Positions 1 through 11,378 of a stretch of 64,000 bases of DNA are shown piece after piece. The translations under genes and the position numbers were made by a program. The notes below the pieces were generated by a model. That model had not been told where the DNA came from. It was given only the letters and a program-made list of their open reading frames with translations, and did no database searches. The stretch lies in assembly GCA_951217055.1 (NCBI GenBank), contig OX578277.1, forward strand, positions 116,805,904-116,869,903. Reading direction: 5' to 3'. The DNA comes from Gerris lacustris (lineage: Eukaryota > Arthropoda > Insecta > Hemiptera > Gerridae). Numbering within the stretch: position 1 is the first letter of the stretch; each line of letters opens with the position of its first letter.

Positions 1-87
1 GTACATTTGAGTTAAATTTTGAAACAACGTCTCATATGAGTAAAATAATTCCTTTTCTTCCACCATAAACATCTCTTCATTTTACAT
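1..87. other. AT-rich sequence, nothing recognised
   Basis: No open frame, repeat or motif that I can support. Confidence 0.5.
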
Positions 88-640
88 AGTTGACCGAGCG
101 AAGCGAGGTCTATGTTTTAACTTTTTCTTCCCCGGTCTTGCCCAGGTACTGGACCGTTTTGCATTTCGTTTGAAAATGTTTGTTACGCGCTTACGACCAA
201 ACGCTTTGTTCGATTTTCTTCAAATTTGGCATGGATGTTCTTTGAAGTCATAAAAAATAACGTATGAGTTTTATATTTAATGAATTTAATTTTTACACTT
301 TTTATAAAAAAATAAAAATAAATATTTTTTGTTTATCTTGAAATTTGGCATGAATATTCCTCCAAGTCTGGAAAATAAATATATATGGTTGTTTTTTTGT
401 ATATATTTTATTCTTATTAATTAAAAAAAGTATACTTTTTTTCAAAAAAAATATTTTTATTTTTTCTTGAAATTTGAAATAGATGTTCCTTTAAAACATT
501 AAAATCGGTTTATATGGTTTATTTGTTTAAAAAATGTTTAGAACTAGCATAAAACTAACCTTCCTAGCAGGGAATCGAACCCGGCCTCTCACCGTCCGGC
601 CTCTCCGGGCTGCGCGTGCGCGAGCAACGCATTATTTATT
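88..640. repeat. Unclassified HINE-like repeat fragment
   Basis: The left edge carries the near-palindrome GACCGAGCGAAGCGAGGTC. The body has the phrase CAAATTTGGCATGGATGTTC, which resembles text shared by other families here (AAATTTGGCATG in families A and C). Around 568-600 there is GGGAATCGAACCCGGC, the reverse complement of a tRNA-like B box that also appears in family A. I infer a degraded relative of the HINE families. The right edge is uncertain. Confidence 0.35.
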
Positions 641-1722
641 ATTTTACAATACACATCGCCATGTTTCTTTTTTAATTGCTTACTGTTCATTACCTACAAG
701 TCTATTTTGACTTTCGTCGACGAGAATATGTATGTATACTTCATAAATGTTTAATAATAATTAAATGTAAGCAGGAAAACTAGAAATAACTAATACATGT
801 AAAATACTGAAACAAGTGATTATGTTGTGGAACATGAGACAGATTAACTCGGTGAGCAGGCTTCCACGGGCAGACTCGTAATAAACAGCTGGGTTTGCCA
901 TCAAATCAAGCTAATTATGGGAGAGATTAGTGCGAGTTTTGGGACATTGTTGGTATCAAGCATAATTATAGAATCCCTCTTCTAATAATATAATTAGTGT
1001 ACATGGCTGTATGTGGTGCCTGCATGCGTGATACATGGCTGTATGTCTGTCAGCTGTATGTCACATACGAGTCTGTATATACATCTGTATGCTTGTCCTG
1101 TTTTGTTAAGTAATCAAGTATTACAATGGGAGGAGAAGCAGTTAATGTATATCCAGTAAGATCATCTCCCCCAACCATCTGATTCCTAAAATACTATAAA
1201 ATACTAAGTACTGTCGTGTTTAGCCTTCACGTAGTTATAATAATAACTATTTAATTTCACATCGTATAAATATATTTATAAAAATCTATTATTTATGTAA
1301 AAAAAAAAAAAAATGTGAAAGTATATTTATTTGTATGTGATGTATATGAACTCTACACATTTATATAAAATCATACTTCTGTCTGTACGTTTCTCTTCTC
1401 CTAATATTTTGTACTTCCCCGTTTTATGTCGTTTATACTAAAACTAATCATTGCTTTATGTCTGTCTGTTTGGTGAAACAGCTGGACCAATTTGAATAAA
1501 ATTTAGCAGGTATACATATATAAATTGGTATCCGAAGCAAATAATAGGCTATATCAGTTGTCGATTAATTTTTTGGAAATAGTGATTTAAGAAAAGACCG
1601 AAAGTTCGGTATTAATTGGAAGTTCTTTAAATGTACGGTAAATGTTTTTATGTACACTTTTGTGTTATTTTTATTTTTGTTTTAAATAGTTGGCTGATTA
1701 GGTTAGAGACAAAATTTAAAAA
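641..1722. other. Non-coding stretch with degenerate short repeats
   Basis: No gene seen. Around 1000-1095 the phrase TACATGGCTGTATGT recurs in degenerate form. Around 1460-1600 there is GTCTGTCTG followed by text typical of DINE-like bodies (AAAATTTAGCAGGTATACAT), possibly the remains of another HINE. The rest is AT-rich. Confidence 0.4.
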
Positions 1723-2459
1723 CTAGGCATAACGTGGCTCTATCATTGAAGCGAGCGTATAGTAATAAATATGTATTGAATATTGAAAAAAAAGATTATT
1801 GTGAATCATGATGAGTTGATAGATAATGGGTCTGGTAGTAGTGCAGCGGCTAGTAGTAAGGGAACCACCCCGCATTCTTACAATTCCACTAACCACACAT
1901 CTCTATTTCAATATTTATAATTTGTATCTCTTTGCTACAAACAAACTACTGCATGTATCAAATTGAAATTTTGCATGCCTGTTTCAATTGTGCATCAGAT
2001 GGTGTCTATGAAGTTTTATTAAAATCGTTACGTTAGAACGTAAGATATCGGTAAAAAGATTGTTTTCTCTATTTTAAACGTTTAGGCCCGCTTTAATAGT
2101 TTTAGCGATCTTTATTAATTCATAGCGGTGTCGCTGTTGGTTTTACTAAAAAAAGTTATTTGAAAAAAATGTTCGTCTCATCGAATAGATGATGATAGAA
2201 TCTTTTCCCGTCCTGAAATTCCAATTTCATTTTTGAACCTCTCGTTTACGCGAGCGTTGCGCGCGAACTCTTGGACGGATCACGCTGTCCAACGAACTTA
2301 GCCTGAGTATTAGTAAGAGGATCATGTATACCAAATTTCAACTAAATCGGTCAACTTTTACTCAAGTTATCGTCACACGCATGAACGTTACTGACAGACA
2401 GACAGACAGACACGGAGCATATTTCGTTGAATGTAGGAAGCTCGCTACGCTCGCTTCAA
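1723..2459 (-). mobile_element. HINE (Helentron-associated) family 1, copy 1
   Basis: Non-autonomous element, read on the minus strand. It begins TTGAAGCGAGCGTA, carries a short GTCT microsatellite (seen here as GACA near 2390-2412), then the inverted copy TACGCTCGCTTCAA about 25 bp before its end, and ends GCCTAG followed by T. Asymmetric terminal repeats, a GTCY microsatellite and a CTAG/T end are the published hallmarks of DINE-1/HINE elements. It has no coding capacity; the small open frame across its 5' half is not conserved as a gene. Copy 2 follows 69 bp downstream in the same orientation. Confidence 0.75.
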
Positions 2460-2528
2460 TTATTTTAAAACATGTTTACTATTCTTATCGAGGCCTTTAC
2501 AGAGATTATTCTTATAAAAGGTAATATA

Positions 2529-3198
2529 CTAGGCATCGCGTGGCTCTATCATTGAAGCGAGCGTATAGTAATAAATATGTATTGAATATTGAAAAAAAAG
2601 ATTATTGTGAATCATGATGAGTTGATAGATAATGGGTCTGGTAGTAGTGCAGCGGCTAGTAGTAAGGGAACCACCCCGCATTCTTACTATTCCACTAACC
2701 ACTCATCTCTATTTCAATATTTATAATTTGTATCTCTTTGCTACAAACAAACTACTGCATGTATCAAATTGAAATTTTGCATGCCTGTTTCAATTGTGCA
2801 TCAGATGGTGTCTATGAAGTTTTATTAAAATCGTTACGTTAGAACGTAAGATATCGGTAAAAAGGTTGTTTTCTCTATTTTAAACGTTTAGGCCCGCTTT
2901 AATAGTTTTAGCGATCTTTATTAATTCATAGCGGTGTCGCTGTTGGTTTTACTAAAAAATGTTATTTGTAAAAAATGTTCGTCTCATCGAATAGATGATG
3001 ATAGAATCTTTTCCCGTCCTGAAATTCCAATTTAATTTTTGAACCTCTCGTTTACGCGAGCGTTGCGCGTGAACTCTTGGACGGATCCCGCTGTCCAACG
3101 AACTTAGCCTGACTATTAGTAAGAGGATCATGTATACCAAATTTCAACTAAATCGGTCAACTTTTACTCAAGTTATCGTCACACGCGTGAACGTTACT

Positions 3199-3258
<60 letters not shown>

Positions 3259-3305
3259 CGGAGCATATTTCGTTGAATGTAGGAAGCTCGCTACGCTCGC
3301 TTCAA
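2529..3305 (-). mobile_element. HINE family 1, copy 2 (tandem to copy 1)
   Basis: Nearly identical to copy 1 along its whole length, with the same termini. The GACA microsatellite at about 3199-3257 is much longer (about 14 units against 3 to 4). Tandem same-strand copies are common for rolling-circle elements. The 69-bp spacer (2460-2528) is AT-rich and unrelated to the element. Confidence 0.75.
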
Positions 3306-4190
3306 CTATGAACATGTCGAAATTTTACTAAACGATAAAATATGTAATAGTTTGGCTAGATAACATTTTGTTGAGATCTTTATGAAATTAACTATGGGTA
3401 ATTCATTTAAATGGGTAAAACACAAGGTGAAATTATATTTTTACGGCTAACAGTGTCCGAGAAAAAGGAAATCGGTGTTGGCGAATTTTGAAATTCGGCA
3501 ACTTGAATCAAGTATATAACTTATGTAATCTACTGAAGGCTCTTTTTAATTTGTTTATGACTAAACGAGTTAAGTTAAGAGGATACAAAATAAAGCGGTT
3601 GTTGATTATCAACGAACATAACATCAGTGAATTTATTTAGATAAGAAAGTTTAGATGGAGTTGATAGTGTTGACTATGGCTCCAGTAGAAGTTGAGGTAT
3701 AAATGCACCGTGAAATAAACTATATAATATTACACAAAACCTTTAATCTAAGTTTAGTTTACAAAATGACAATTTTCTCTGAGAGGGCACTGTTATACTT
3801 GTGAGAACTCTATCAGGCTTCTATTCATCTCGTCTGTTCCTCATTCCCTGCTCTAATGAAACTAAACGGTCGAGTCACTCAATACTCAAGTACAAGTATG
3901 TAACACATTAGTAATTTCTTCTATCCAGTAATCAAACAGGGTTACTAAATTGCTTTGAAAATTTCATTGTAATGAGATAATGAATTTTCCAACTTAAAAA
4001 AAGTAGGAATTTCCCCATCAAATTTTGCCATCTTGAAATTTCAAAGTAAGTTAAGAAGGGTTTTAAAAAGTACATGCCAAGACAAATCATTATCCAAGTT
4101 GCACGAATGAACATATTTGACTTTTCCGGACACCAATTTCCGGTCCATTTTACCTGAATTAACTGAAATAGACAAATACATTTTATCTAT
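3306..4190. other. AT-rich, nothing recognised
   Basis: No repeat partner elsewhere in the window, no convincing reading frame and no structural motif. Confidence 0.5.
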
Positions 4191-4560
4191 TATAATCGCT
4201 TCCAAACTAATGATCGTTCTGAAGAAAGATTTTTTTATATTTGATTTAAAAAACTCCGAGGCAGATCTGGTCCGTTTCAGGCCTCAAGGAATATTTTTGG
4301 TCACATAGTCACGGTTTGCCCTCAATTATTGCGACCCGTCGTATATCTTAAAAACTACCTACTCTTTCGATTTCAATAATATTTGGGGGGTAATTCATAA
4401 TTAGTCTAATGTTGGTCCAATAACAGTTTGAACCTGGTGCGCACATTAGTTTCTCTTGCACGTCAACACAACGTTGTTTTCATTAACACCTGCGTCTTTA
4501 GAAGTACTCATCTTATTTTTAAGAAATCTGGATGGTTTGTCGAATGTAGCCCTCACATGT
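4191..4560 (-). repeat. Divergent family B fragment
   Basis: Shows GATCGTTCTGAAGAA, a degraded gcgacc version of the GCGAACCAACATATC block, TCTTAAAAACTAC, and GTTTCTCTTGCACGT, in the order found in minus-strand family B copies. Strongly diverged, so an old insertion. Confidence 0.5.
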
Positions 4561-4611
4561 AGTCATATAAAAAATCAAAACAATTTTTAGCAGATTATAA
4601 AATCGGTCCGA

Positions 4612-5138
4612 GACAACTCAGACAAACTTTCTCATGTACGAGTTCATATAATTACTTAGCCCAGTGTTTTCCATTTATTAGTTTTCCTAGGTATATTTAA
4701 TTATTATTGAAAATTTTATCAAAAATTATCATAAAAATAACTTTTCTTCAGCGGGGAATCGAACCCGGCGTTTCTCCGTCCGCGGTTTCTAAAGCCGCGG
4801 TTCTAAGCTATTTTCTCAGGAGCTAGACTTTTCTCGGGGAAAACAACTTATATCGTTAGATTCGTATTCAAATAGATTACATTTAAGAAAAATGGTCAAA
4901 ACCGTTTTTGGGAAATACTTTTTTCCACGTTTTTCAGAGTTTTGGGGGGTAGCACGTCCCAAAATTCATTTCTCCATTTCACATTGGGGTATGATTTTTC
5001 TGAACATGTATGCCAAATTTCGTAAAACTCGACGCAGTATATAGTTTAGGCTCTAGGTGTCTGCACAGACGACAGACAGGTATTTTTAAAAAAACATTTT
5101 TTGGACCCATCACAATACTTTCTTTTTATATTTGAAAG
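4612..5138 (-). mobile_element. HINE family A, minus-strand copy
   Basis: Starts with ATCGGTCCGAGACAACTCAG, the complement of the family A terminal hairpin (stem GTCTGAG/CTCGGAC), then the inner terminal-repeat copy ACTTTCTCAT. It contains GGGAATCGAACCCGGC and a short GACAGACAG tract, and ends in a degraded TACTTTCTC hairpin. It is joined directly to a family B end at 5139. Confidence 0.65.
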
Positions 5139-5245
5139 ACAAAAGGGGAGGAAATCAAACAAATTAGACAATAATGTGTTGATAAGCATAACATGAATAA
5201 AGTGCGTAACGGGATGCGAGGAAGCTATGTGCCACACTAAGTGCC
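5139..5245 (-). repeat. Family B terminal fragment
   Basis: Contains GGGATGCGAGGAAGCTATGT and GCCACACTAAG, matching the end found in full family B copies. It abuts the family A copy with no spacer, giving a mosaic junction. Confidence 0.6.
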
Positions 5246-5790
5246 TCAATAGTTTTTATTATAATTTATTATTTATTATAATTTTTATTAAATCAAAACA
5301 GTAGCTTTAATAGTGAATAATTAACTAATTATAATATTTAAATGAACCCTAATTACTTTTTTACGCATCTTACAACATTTAAAAGTTATAATGTATAAAG
5401 AAATTGTATTTAATTAAAATAACATATATATTTTTTTGAAGGAAGGCTGGTTGATTGACCGTATGTATTTTCAGGTTTATTTTATCCAGTCGGTTAGCTA
5501 AGATAAACACTGTGGGAATCAAACTTCTTTTTTTAGTTTCAAGGTTAATTTGAAATATCTGTTTAGTAAAATATAAATTCAACTTTGGTTTCTTTTGAAA
5601 AAGAAGAATTTATTACACATATCATGTACTCAGTAATTATTACGTACAGACGTAAATATCAGTATTTACTACAATTATGCAAAGAGAATTAAACTAGCGT
5701 AGAAAAATATAACACTTTTTTTAAACGTAGTAAAATAATGGTTAATTTTCTTGGTGTAAGATGGAATTATATTGTGTTTTTAAGATAGCA
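5246..5790. other. AT-rich, nothing recognised
   Basis: No supported feature between the repeat mosaic and the LINE remnant. Confidence 0.5.
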
Positions 5791-5795
5791 GCAAC

Positions 5796-5868
5796 TAGCG
5801 AAGCAATAAGCTCCGTATCTATAACGTAGCTCTAAAGCCAGCTTGGACCTACGGTCTAGAAGTGAGGG
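5796..5868 (+). pseudogene. LINE (Jockey-like) reverse transcriptase C-terminal part, upstream piece
   Basis: The translation contains NKLRIYNVALKPAWTYGLEV, matching the 'KPIWTYG' block near the end of Jockey-clade reverse transcriptases. A stop codon lies just upstream, so the 5' side is decayed or truncated. The reading frame is interrupted after 5868 by a hAT element and resumes at 8019. Joining across the hAT and one copy of its 8-bp duplication keeps the frame, which supports a single ancestral LINE frame. Confidence 0.75.
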
Positions 5869-5946
5869 CAGCGCCGGTGCTACACTTTTGGCCGCCACAG
5901 GCAAGGCGGTTTTTGGCCGCCCCATTGAAATAGGAATTTTTTGACA

Positions 5947-5969
5947 GGGGGGGGGGGGGGGGGGGGGGG
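5947..5969. repeat. Poly-G run (23 G)
   Basis: Uninterrupted G homopolymer near the left end of the hAT element. Its exact length may be affected by sequencing. Confidence 0.8.
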
Positions 5970-6243
5970 CATAAAAACTTTTAAGTATTTTCAACTATTT
6001 AAAATAAAAGAATTTTCCCACTTTCAGTCGCCCTTACAGAGACCGGGGGCTGAACAAAGTCTATTTTATAACCTGACTGCTTTTTAAAATAGTGCACGTC
6101 ACTATTATTTAGCTATGACCGTTTTTGAGCATAATAAAGTAAAGTAGGCTATTTTTATAAACTCAATACTAGAGGATTAGGGGATTAGAGGATTTTTTCA
6201 TTTTGATGGTTTAGTTCGTCTTGTTTTTTACTAAATTAGGGTA

Positions 6244-6393
6244 CTTCTTTAGATAGGTACTCCCTTATGTTGCTTTAGAATAAAAATAGCTTTGACTAAA
6301 TAACTATTAAGAAAAAGAGATGTTTAGTCCAATGTTTGGGAGAAAGGTATATCCCATTTCTGATTTTATAAGGCGAGTAACAGTCTAAAGAAG
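6244..6393. mobile_element. Small MITE with CTTCTTTAG termini
   Basis: Left end CTTCTTTAGATAGGTACTCC and right end GAGTAACAGTCTAAAGAAG form a degraded inverted repeat. The interior matches the copy at 30893-31045 on the other strand (TTTGACTAAATAACTATTAA). A further terminal-like piece, CTTCAGATTGTTACTGCCC, follows at 6412-6430. No coding capacity. Confidence 0.6.
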
Positions 6394-6437
6394 AACACCC
6401 CGTACACTTTCTTCAGATTGTTACTGCCCTCTGTTTT

Positions 6438-7014
6438 TACTTTCTCATATAAAGAGAAAGTATTGTGATAGCGCGAAAATTCGATTTTGAGATTTTGATG
6501 GATTTACACGTTTTGAGGTCCCTTGAGTCCAAAAAAGTGGTTTTTACAAAATGTCTGTCTGTCTGTCTGTGCAGACGCCTGGAGGCTATACTACTGGGCC
6601 GATTTTGACGAAATTTGGTATACACGTTCAGAAAAATCATACCCCGTGGCGAAATCGAGAAATGGAATTTAGCCCCAAATTTGGGAGAGCTGCCCCGAAA
6701 ACTCTGAAAAAACATTAAAAAAATGATTTCTCGAAAACGGTCCCGCCGGTTTTTTATTTAAAAAATCTACAATGTAGTCCATTTAAATATGAATCCAACG
6801 ATATAATCTGTTTTCTCGGGAAAAATCTAGTCCCTGAGAAAATAGCTTAAAACGCGGACGGAGAGAGCCCGGGTTCGATTCCCCGCCCGGGAGAAGTTAT
6901 ATATATATGTTCAGTAATATTTAAATGTAGCTATGAAAACTAATAAATGGAAAACTGGACTAAGTATTGATGAACTTGTATATGAGAAAGTTTGTCTGAG
7001 TTGTCTCGAACCAA
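6438..7014 (+). mobile_element. HINE family A, full copy
   Basis: Opens with the hairpin TACTTTCTC/GAGAAAGTA and has a GTCTGTCTGTCTGTC tract at about 6551-6570. It holds the tRNA-like B box GGGTTCGATTCC at 6870-6881. The inverted terminal copy TATATGAGAAAGT lies near 6980-6992, and the end is a hairpin (GTCTGAG TTGT CTCGAAC). This is the asymmetric-TIR plus GTCY plus 3' stem-loop plan of Helentron-associated elements. It is nested inside the hAT element. Confidence 0.75.
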
Positions 7015-7090
7015 TTTTTTTATAAGGGGAGTAACAATTTATAGAAGTGCCAGAGGCAGAAAGCTATAGCATTACCGAGCTTTATATTAT

Positions 7091-7483
7091 TACTTTCTCA
7101 TATAAAGAGAAAGTAAAAATATTTGTGATGGGGCAAATATTCGATCATGAGATTTTGATGAATTTACATGTTTTGAGGTCCTCTGAGTCCAAAAGTCTAA
7201 AAAATGACTGTCTGTCGTCTGTGCAGACGCCTGGAGCTTAAACTACAGGGCTAAATTTTACTAAATTTGGCATACATGTTAAAAGAAAAATCATACCCCG
7301 AAATGAATTTTAGCTCCAAATTTGGAGCCGCTACCTCCGGAGAAGTTATTTTTAAATTTTGATGAAAATGTTGAGAATAATAATTAAATGTATCTCTACT
7401 AAAATTAATAAATGGAAAATCACTGGGCTAAGAAATTATGAATTCGTATATGAAAAACTTTGTCCGATTTGTCTCGAACCGAT
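7091..7483 (+). mobile_element. HINE family A, internally deleted copy (tandem)
   Basis: Same terminal hairpin TACTTTCTC/GAGAAAGTA at the left and GTCTCGAACCGAT at the right as the copy 76 bp upstream, in the same orientation. The B-box segment is missing. The spacer holds a MITE-end fragment (GGGGAGTAACAATTTATAGA). Confidence 0.7.
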
Positions 7484-8010
7484 ATTTATTTGATTAGGAT
7501 TAGGAGAGATACGTATAACAATTAACAAATTAAGGTAAGGGTAGAAAATATAACAGCTATAAAGGGGTAAGAAAAGAGTTAAGTGAATAAATAAATCAAA
7601 GATATTATGTATAAGTTATAATGGAAAAGACTTAAGGAGGGTTTCGAGAGAAATGATATTACATACATAGATAAATATATGTACTCATTACTCATATAAT
7701 ATATAGCAAAGTCAGCCGATAGTTTTTTTTAGGAATTAAAAGAAATAACACCGGTATAACCAAGAATCAGTAATGCGATTAGCTCGGCTTCTTAACTAAA
7801 ACAGCACCTGATAAGGTAATGTCTTGTGGTGTTATTACTAGGGTTCCATCTCTAATAACTGCCTACTTAGTACGGGGGTTACGCACATTATTATCGTTTT
7901 GCTACTATAAATTTATAATTTTTCAATTTATAAAATAAAACAAACTGAGGGCGTCATCAGCCGCCCCTAAGTTTGGCCGCCTGCCCCGCCTGTGCGTAGC
8001 GCCGGCGCTG

Positions 8011-8263
8011 AGTGAGGGGCAGCACCAAGCCTTCCAATTCCCATAGTCTCCAAATCCTGCGGTCAAAAATTCTTAGAAAAATAACCGATGCTCCTCACTA
8101 TGTTTCAAACCTTACTTTTCATGAAGACATTAATGTTCCATTTGTCCGAAATCTATCCGTATCCCGATATAGAAAATTCCATGAATCCTTATCTCATCAT
8201 CCTAATCCACTTGTACAACTAAAACCCGGCAAATCCCATCAGGTAACCCTCCAAGACGTCTGA
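8011..8263 (+). pseudogene. LINE (Jockey-like) reverse transcriptase C-terminus, downstream piece
   Basis: Continues the frame broken at 5868: the translation has SLQILRSKILRKITDAPHYV and then RYRKFHESLSHHPNPLV, the ending typical of Jockey-clade ORF2 (aPwYVsN...RY..rL..HpNpL). The stop codon is TGA at 8261-8263. An ATG at 8012 lies across the hAT target duplication and is not a real start. The 3' sequence to about 8460 looks like a LINE 3' UTR (GTGGCCGGATA, then AT-rich with CCTAACACAATAACAAG). It is a dead, 5'-truncated copy. Confidence 0.8.
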
Positions 8264-8913
8264 AGAGGCAGTGGCCGGATATCAACTCCTATGAAATATT
8301 TGTTTAGTTAATAACAAGTGTTAGACTTATTATTAACTAGTTTTATACTTGTTTTTATCAAGTGTTACACTTGACTACATAAGAACTATATTTAGCCGTA
8401 TTAACCTAACACAATAACAAGAACAACATGACCAAAAGGCTGGCATTAATAATAATACTATAAATAAACTGCCTCGCCCAGCAACCAGAATAATATATGC
8501 GTCAAGGGACACAACATTTTGTAGAGGATATTTTCCTAAAAAATATGTGACTTATGAAAAATTTCATAAACACGGTATTTTATTTTTTTGACAAAGAATA
8601 ACTGCGACATGGTGCAATAAACTAAGGAATATATTACGCTACTCTGTATATTGTATATGCTCCTTTGTCTAAATAACTACTAAATAACACAACGGGGTAT
8701 AGGGGGGTGCTAAAGTAAAAAAGCATCACTAGACATTAAAGCCCCTTCGCACATAAGTATACCACTACATGATATTTACAAAATTTTACAACGCAAATGG
8801 AACCTAATAGCCCCCATACACCAATATTACAACAAAACAGCTGAAATCAGCTTTGTACAATACAAAATTTCAATTTAAGTGTTAAGATAATTTATTAATG
8901 CATTTTCTCTTTT
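8264..8913. other. LINE 3' UTR remnant, then unassigned sequence
   Basis: 8264 to about 8460 is probably LINE 3' UTR. From about 8460 to 8913 I see no gene or repeat partner. Confidence 0.45.
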
Positions 8914-9604
8914 GTGTCAAATAGGGGTTTTCAATTAAAAATGGAATCCCAGCAAAAATACTAGTGTATACAATAAGTCAAGACTCGCGTAAACAGTTGA
9001 GAGATGATAGGTTTAGCCAAGTCTCCCTCTGCCCGTACACTACTAGGTCTAATTTATCCAGTGAAGTACATGATGTTTGTCTGTCCCTCTCTCTTTCCTA
9101 AATCACTCTACACGTTTAAATTTAAATCATTATCTGACTTGGCAAATACACACCACAAACTTTAATCAAATAATATATATTGTTTGGTCATTTGAGCGTC
9201 GCAGCAGAAGGATTCAAATTTTTATACGACACGGCATTTTAGCCTCTTTGGGGTGTGTATTAGCCAAGTCAGAAAATGTGGTTACTATGCACTTGAAGAC
9301 CCATTTATTTATAATTACCCGATTGACTTCGTTTTTTTTTTAACTGTTCCTTTTACAATTTAACAACTTTTAAGCTAGTACCATATCGGTAAATTAAATT
9401 GTTTTTTTTAATATAAAATATTCACTCACATACATACGATGCGGGAAATGTTTGGGAAATAATTAATCACAGACAAATGAAGAGTATTTGAATCTTCCTT
9501 AATAGGTTTGATAATGTTCCAATGTATAGCAATGAAATAAAGCCAATTGTAAAATGAGGTTGTTCACTTTATTTCATTTTAAATTGTAAACCCCTATTTG
9601 ACAC
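8914..9604. mobile_element. TIR element, 691 bp, unclassified
   Basis: The left end GTGTCAAATAGGGGTTT and the right end AAACCCCTATTTGACAC are perfect inverted repeats of 17 bp. Similarity extends further inward (CAATTAAAAATG against CAATTTAAAATG). No target duplication is obvious and no transposase frame is seen. The interior holds a family E block shared with 33832-34120. Confidence 0.6.
8941..9180 (+). repeat. Family E repeat, copy 1
   Basis: Shares GAATCCCAGCAAAAA, TGATAGGTTTAGCC, AGTCTCCC and TCTACACG(T/G)TTAAA in the same order and spacing with 33832-34120. It lies inside the TIR element. Nature unknown. Confidence 0.5.
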
Positions 9605-10679
9605 TATAGAGAACATTCATCATTAAATAAAGGGGACAACCAAAATAGATATGGATAATTTATTTAATTTCTTTATGTGGATATCGACTGTGAAAATCAA
9701 TAAAATCACAAAGACAAATGCGACTTAAATACTAAGGGAAATGAATGCCGCAACCGGATAAGCTTATCTACGCGTTCAAATCTCTTCAAGTCATACAGAT
9801 CACTTGATAATATACATTGAGCCAACAGTTCATACAGATCACTTGTTATAATATTATAGAAATCACTTGTAAATCATTTCTACGTTTCCATGAGTCGTTC
9901 AAACCCAAACTGTTTCCACGAGGAGTTTCCAAAGCAGTTTTGACAACAATTTTGAAAACTATAAACTGCCAGACTAGTTCAGATGTCATATCTCTGCTCA
10001 TCGCACGCTGTGTATTATTCCGTTTTCAATGATACACCCGTTTCCATGCTATTTTTTTCAAACATTGTTTCAATACAAAATCAAAAATTTGAGGTTGTGG
10101 CCTTGCGAATTCGAAACGTTTTGAAATCATCGTTTTCATGGCGTTTTGAATACCAAAACCATATAGTAAATATCCAGTTTAGTAAATACCTCGTACAAAT
10201 CACATGTCCATAACTCATTCACATCAGTTTTTTTTACAAACTTAGAATTTACTCAAAATGAAATATTACTTAATTAGTATGATTAAGATTAGACCGCTGC
10301 TCGTGATTAAGTGGTACTCTCTTATAAACCTAGCGTATAATGTAAGGGAAAAGTATTACTATGTTACCAAGTCCACATAATAATGGTTTTTAAATAGGCG
10401 GAAAATGTCCCAAACTATTCAACTTTAGTTTGATAGAAATTTTCGTAAACATTATTGTTCTGTAAATTATTATTATTATGTTGAATTATTATTGTGGATT
10501 TCATAACTGTATTGTGAGACAGTGAGGTCTTGTATCTTCGAATTTGGTGTTTTTAAGATATTACAAACCAATTGTCTACTAGCCTAGTCCCCATGTATTG
10601 AAGTTTAGGTTACATAAATATATGTATAACACTTGTGCAAAGTGTTTAATTTTCAATACAATTTTGTCAAAAAAACATC
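9605..10679. other. Unassigned, with short dispersed repeats
   Basis: CAGATCACTTG recurs at about 9797 and 9835, with diverged forms nearby. The stretch 9890-10150 repeats words such as GTTTTGAAAA and TTTCCATG. No gene is supported. Confidence 0.4.
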
Positions 10680-11378
10680 AAAATTTGGCATCATTCTTCA
10701 AAAAAAAACTTTATTTTTAATATATTTTATAAAGTTTGGCGGTATTTTGACACATGTAAACAAACTTTGACGTCACCAAAATTATCGCACTAATAAATAA
10801 TTATATTCGCTTATAACTTTTGAACTATTATCGGTTTTTTTTATATTGGTTCCTTAATTTTTTCCGGTTCCAACCATATGCTATAAGACAAAAACGTATT
10901 TATACTTTTGGCATTATTAACTGTCAAAGTTTATAAATTCAAATATTGATGACTTCAAAATGGCGGCTAATATCTAAATGAAATTTGGTGGGCTTGTTTG
11001 TCATAGAGAGATGTACAGTACATTCTTTCCAAATTTCAACTCGATCAGGACCATTGTCGATTCATTACGATTTTTTAAAAATTTGCTGACCCAGCAAAAT
11101 GCGTTCAAGATGGCGGAAAAAGTTGATTTTCCGGGCGGCACCACTATAGGTAAAGACTGATTTTCTGCCAAGTTAAATACCTCTTTTCTCTCTAGGTTAA
11201 ATTTCTTGGGCGCTACGATGATAACATACACACGCACATACATACATACAGATGTCATGCTGAAAACCAGTCAGGAGGTCTTAAAAACGCCCAAAATGGA
11301 TAATTCCGTTGAAATCTCGAAAAAAAAGTTTTTGGTGAAAACAATACTTTTTCTACTATGAGTTGTGAGGAAAAGTAA
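10680..11378. repeat. HINE-like repeat family F
   Basis: The body text is of DINE type (CAAATTTCAACTCGATCAGG) and the right edge has ATACTTTTTCTACTA ... GAGGAAAAGTAA, a terminal hairpin-like block. The same block occurs inside the family B copy at 48727-48767 (TACTTTTCCTACTA ... GGGGAAAAGTA). A CATACATACATA tract lies near 11240. No gene is supported; two small opposing frames here are incidental. Confidence 0.4.

Larger units (their letters stand above)
5869..8010. mobile_element. Non-autonomous hAT element with perfect 8-bp TSD
   Basis: Terminal inverted repeats CAGCGCCGGTGCTAC (left) and GTAGCGCCGGCGCTG (right) are bounded by the perfect 8-bp duplication AGTGAGGG at 5861-5868 and 8011-8018. 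TIRs starting CAG and 8-bp target duplications are diagnostic of hAT. The 2142-bp interior has no transposase frame. It holds a 23-G homopolymer (5947-5969), a small MITE (6244-6393) and two family A HINEs (6438-7014, 7091-7483). It inserted into a LINE reading frame. Confidence 0.85.

Noticed and set aside
568..583. tRNA gene at GGGAATCGAACCCGGC
   Set aside because: Only the T-arm-like part is present; the same word recurs inside HINE family A.
3199..3257. CRISPR-like array of short direct repeats
   Set aside because: It is a 4-bp GACA microsatellite inside a eukaryotic HINE; there are no spacers.
9077..9343. 88-codon plus frame
   Set aside because: It lies within a TIR element and a repeated block, with no recognisable domain.
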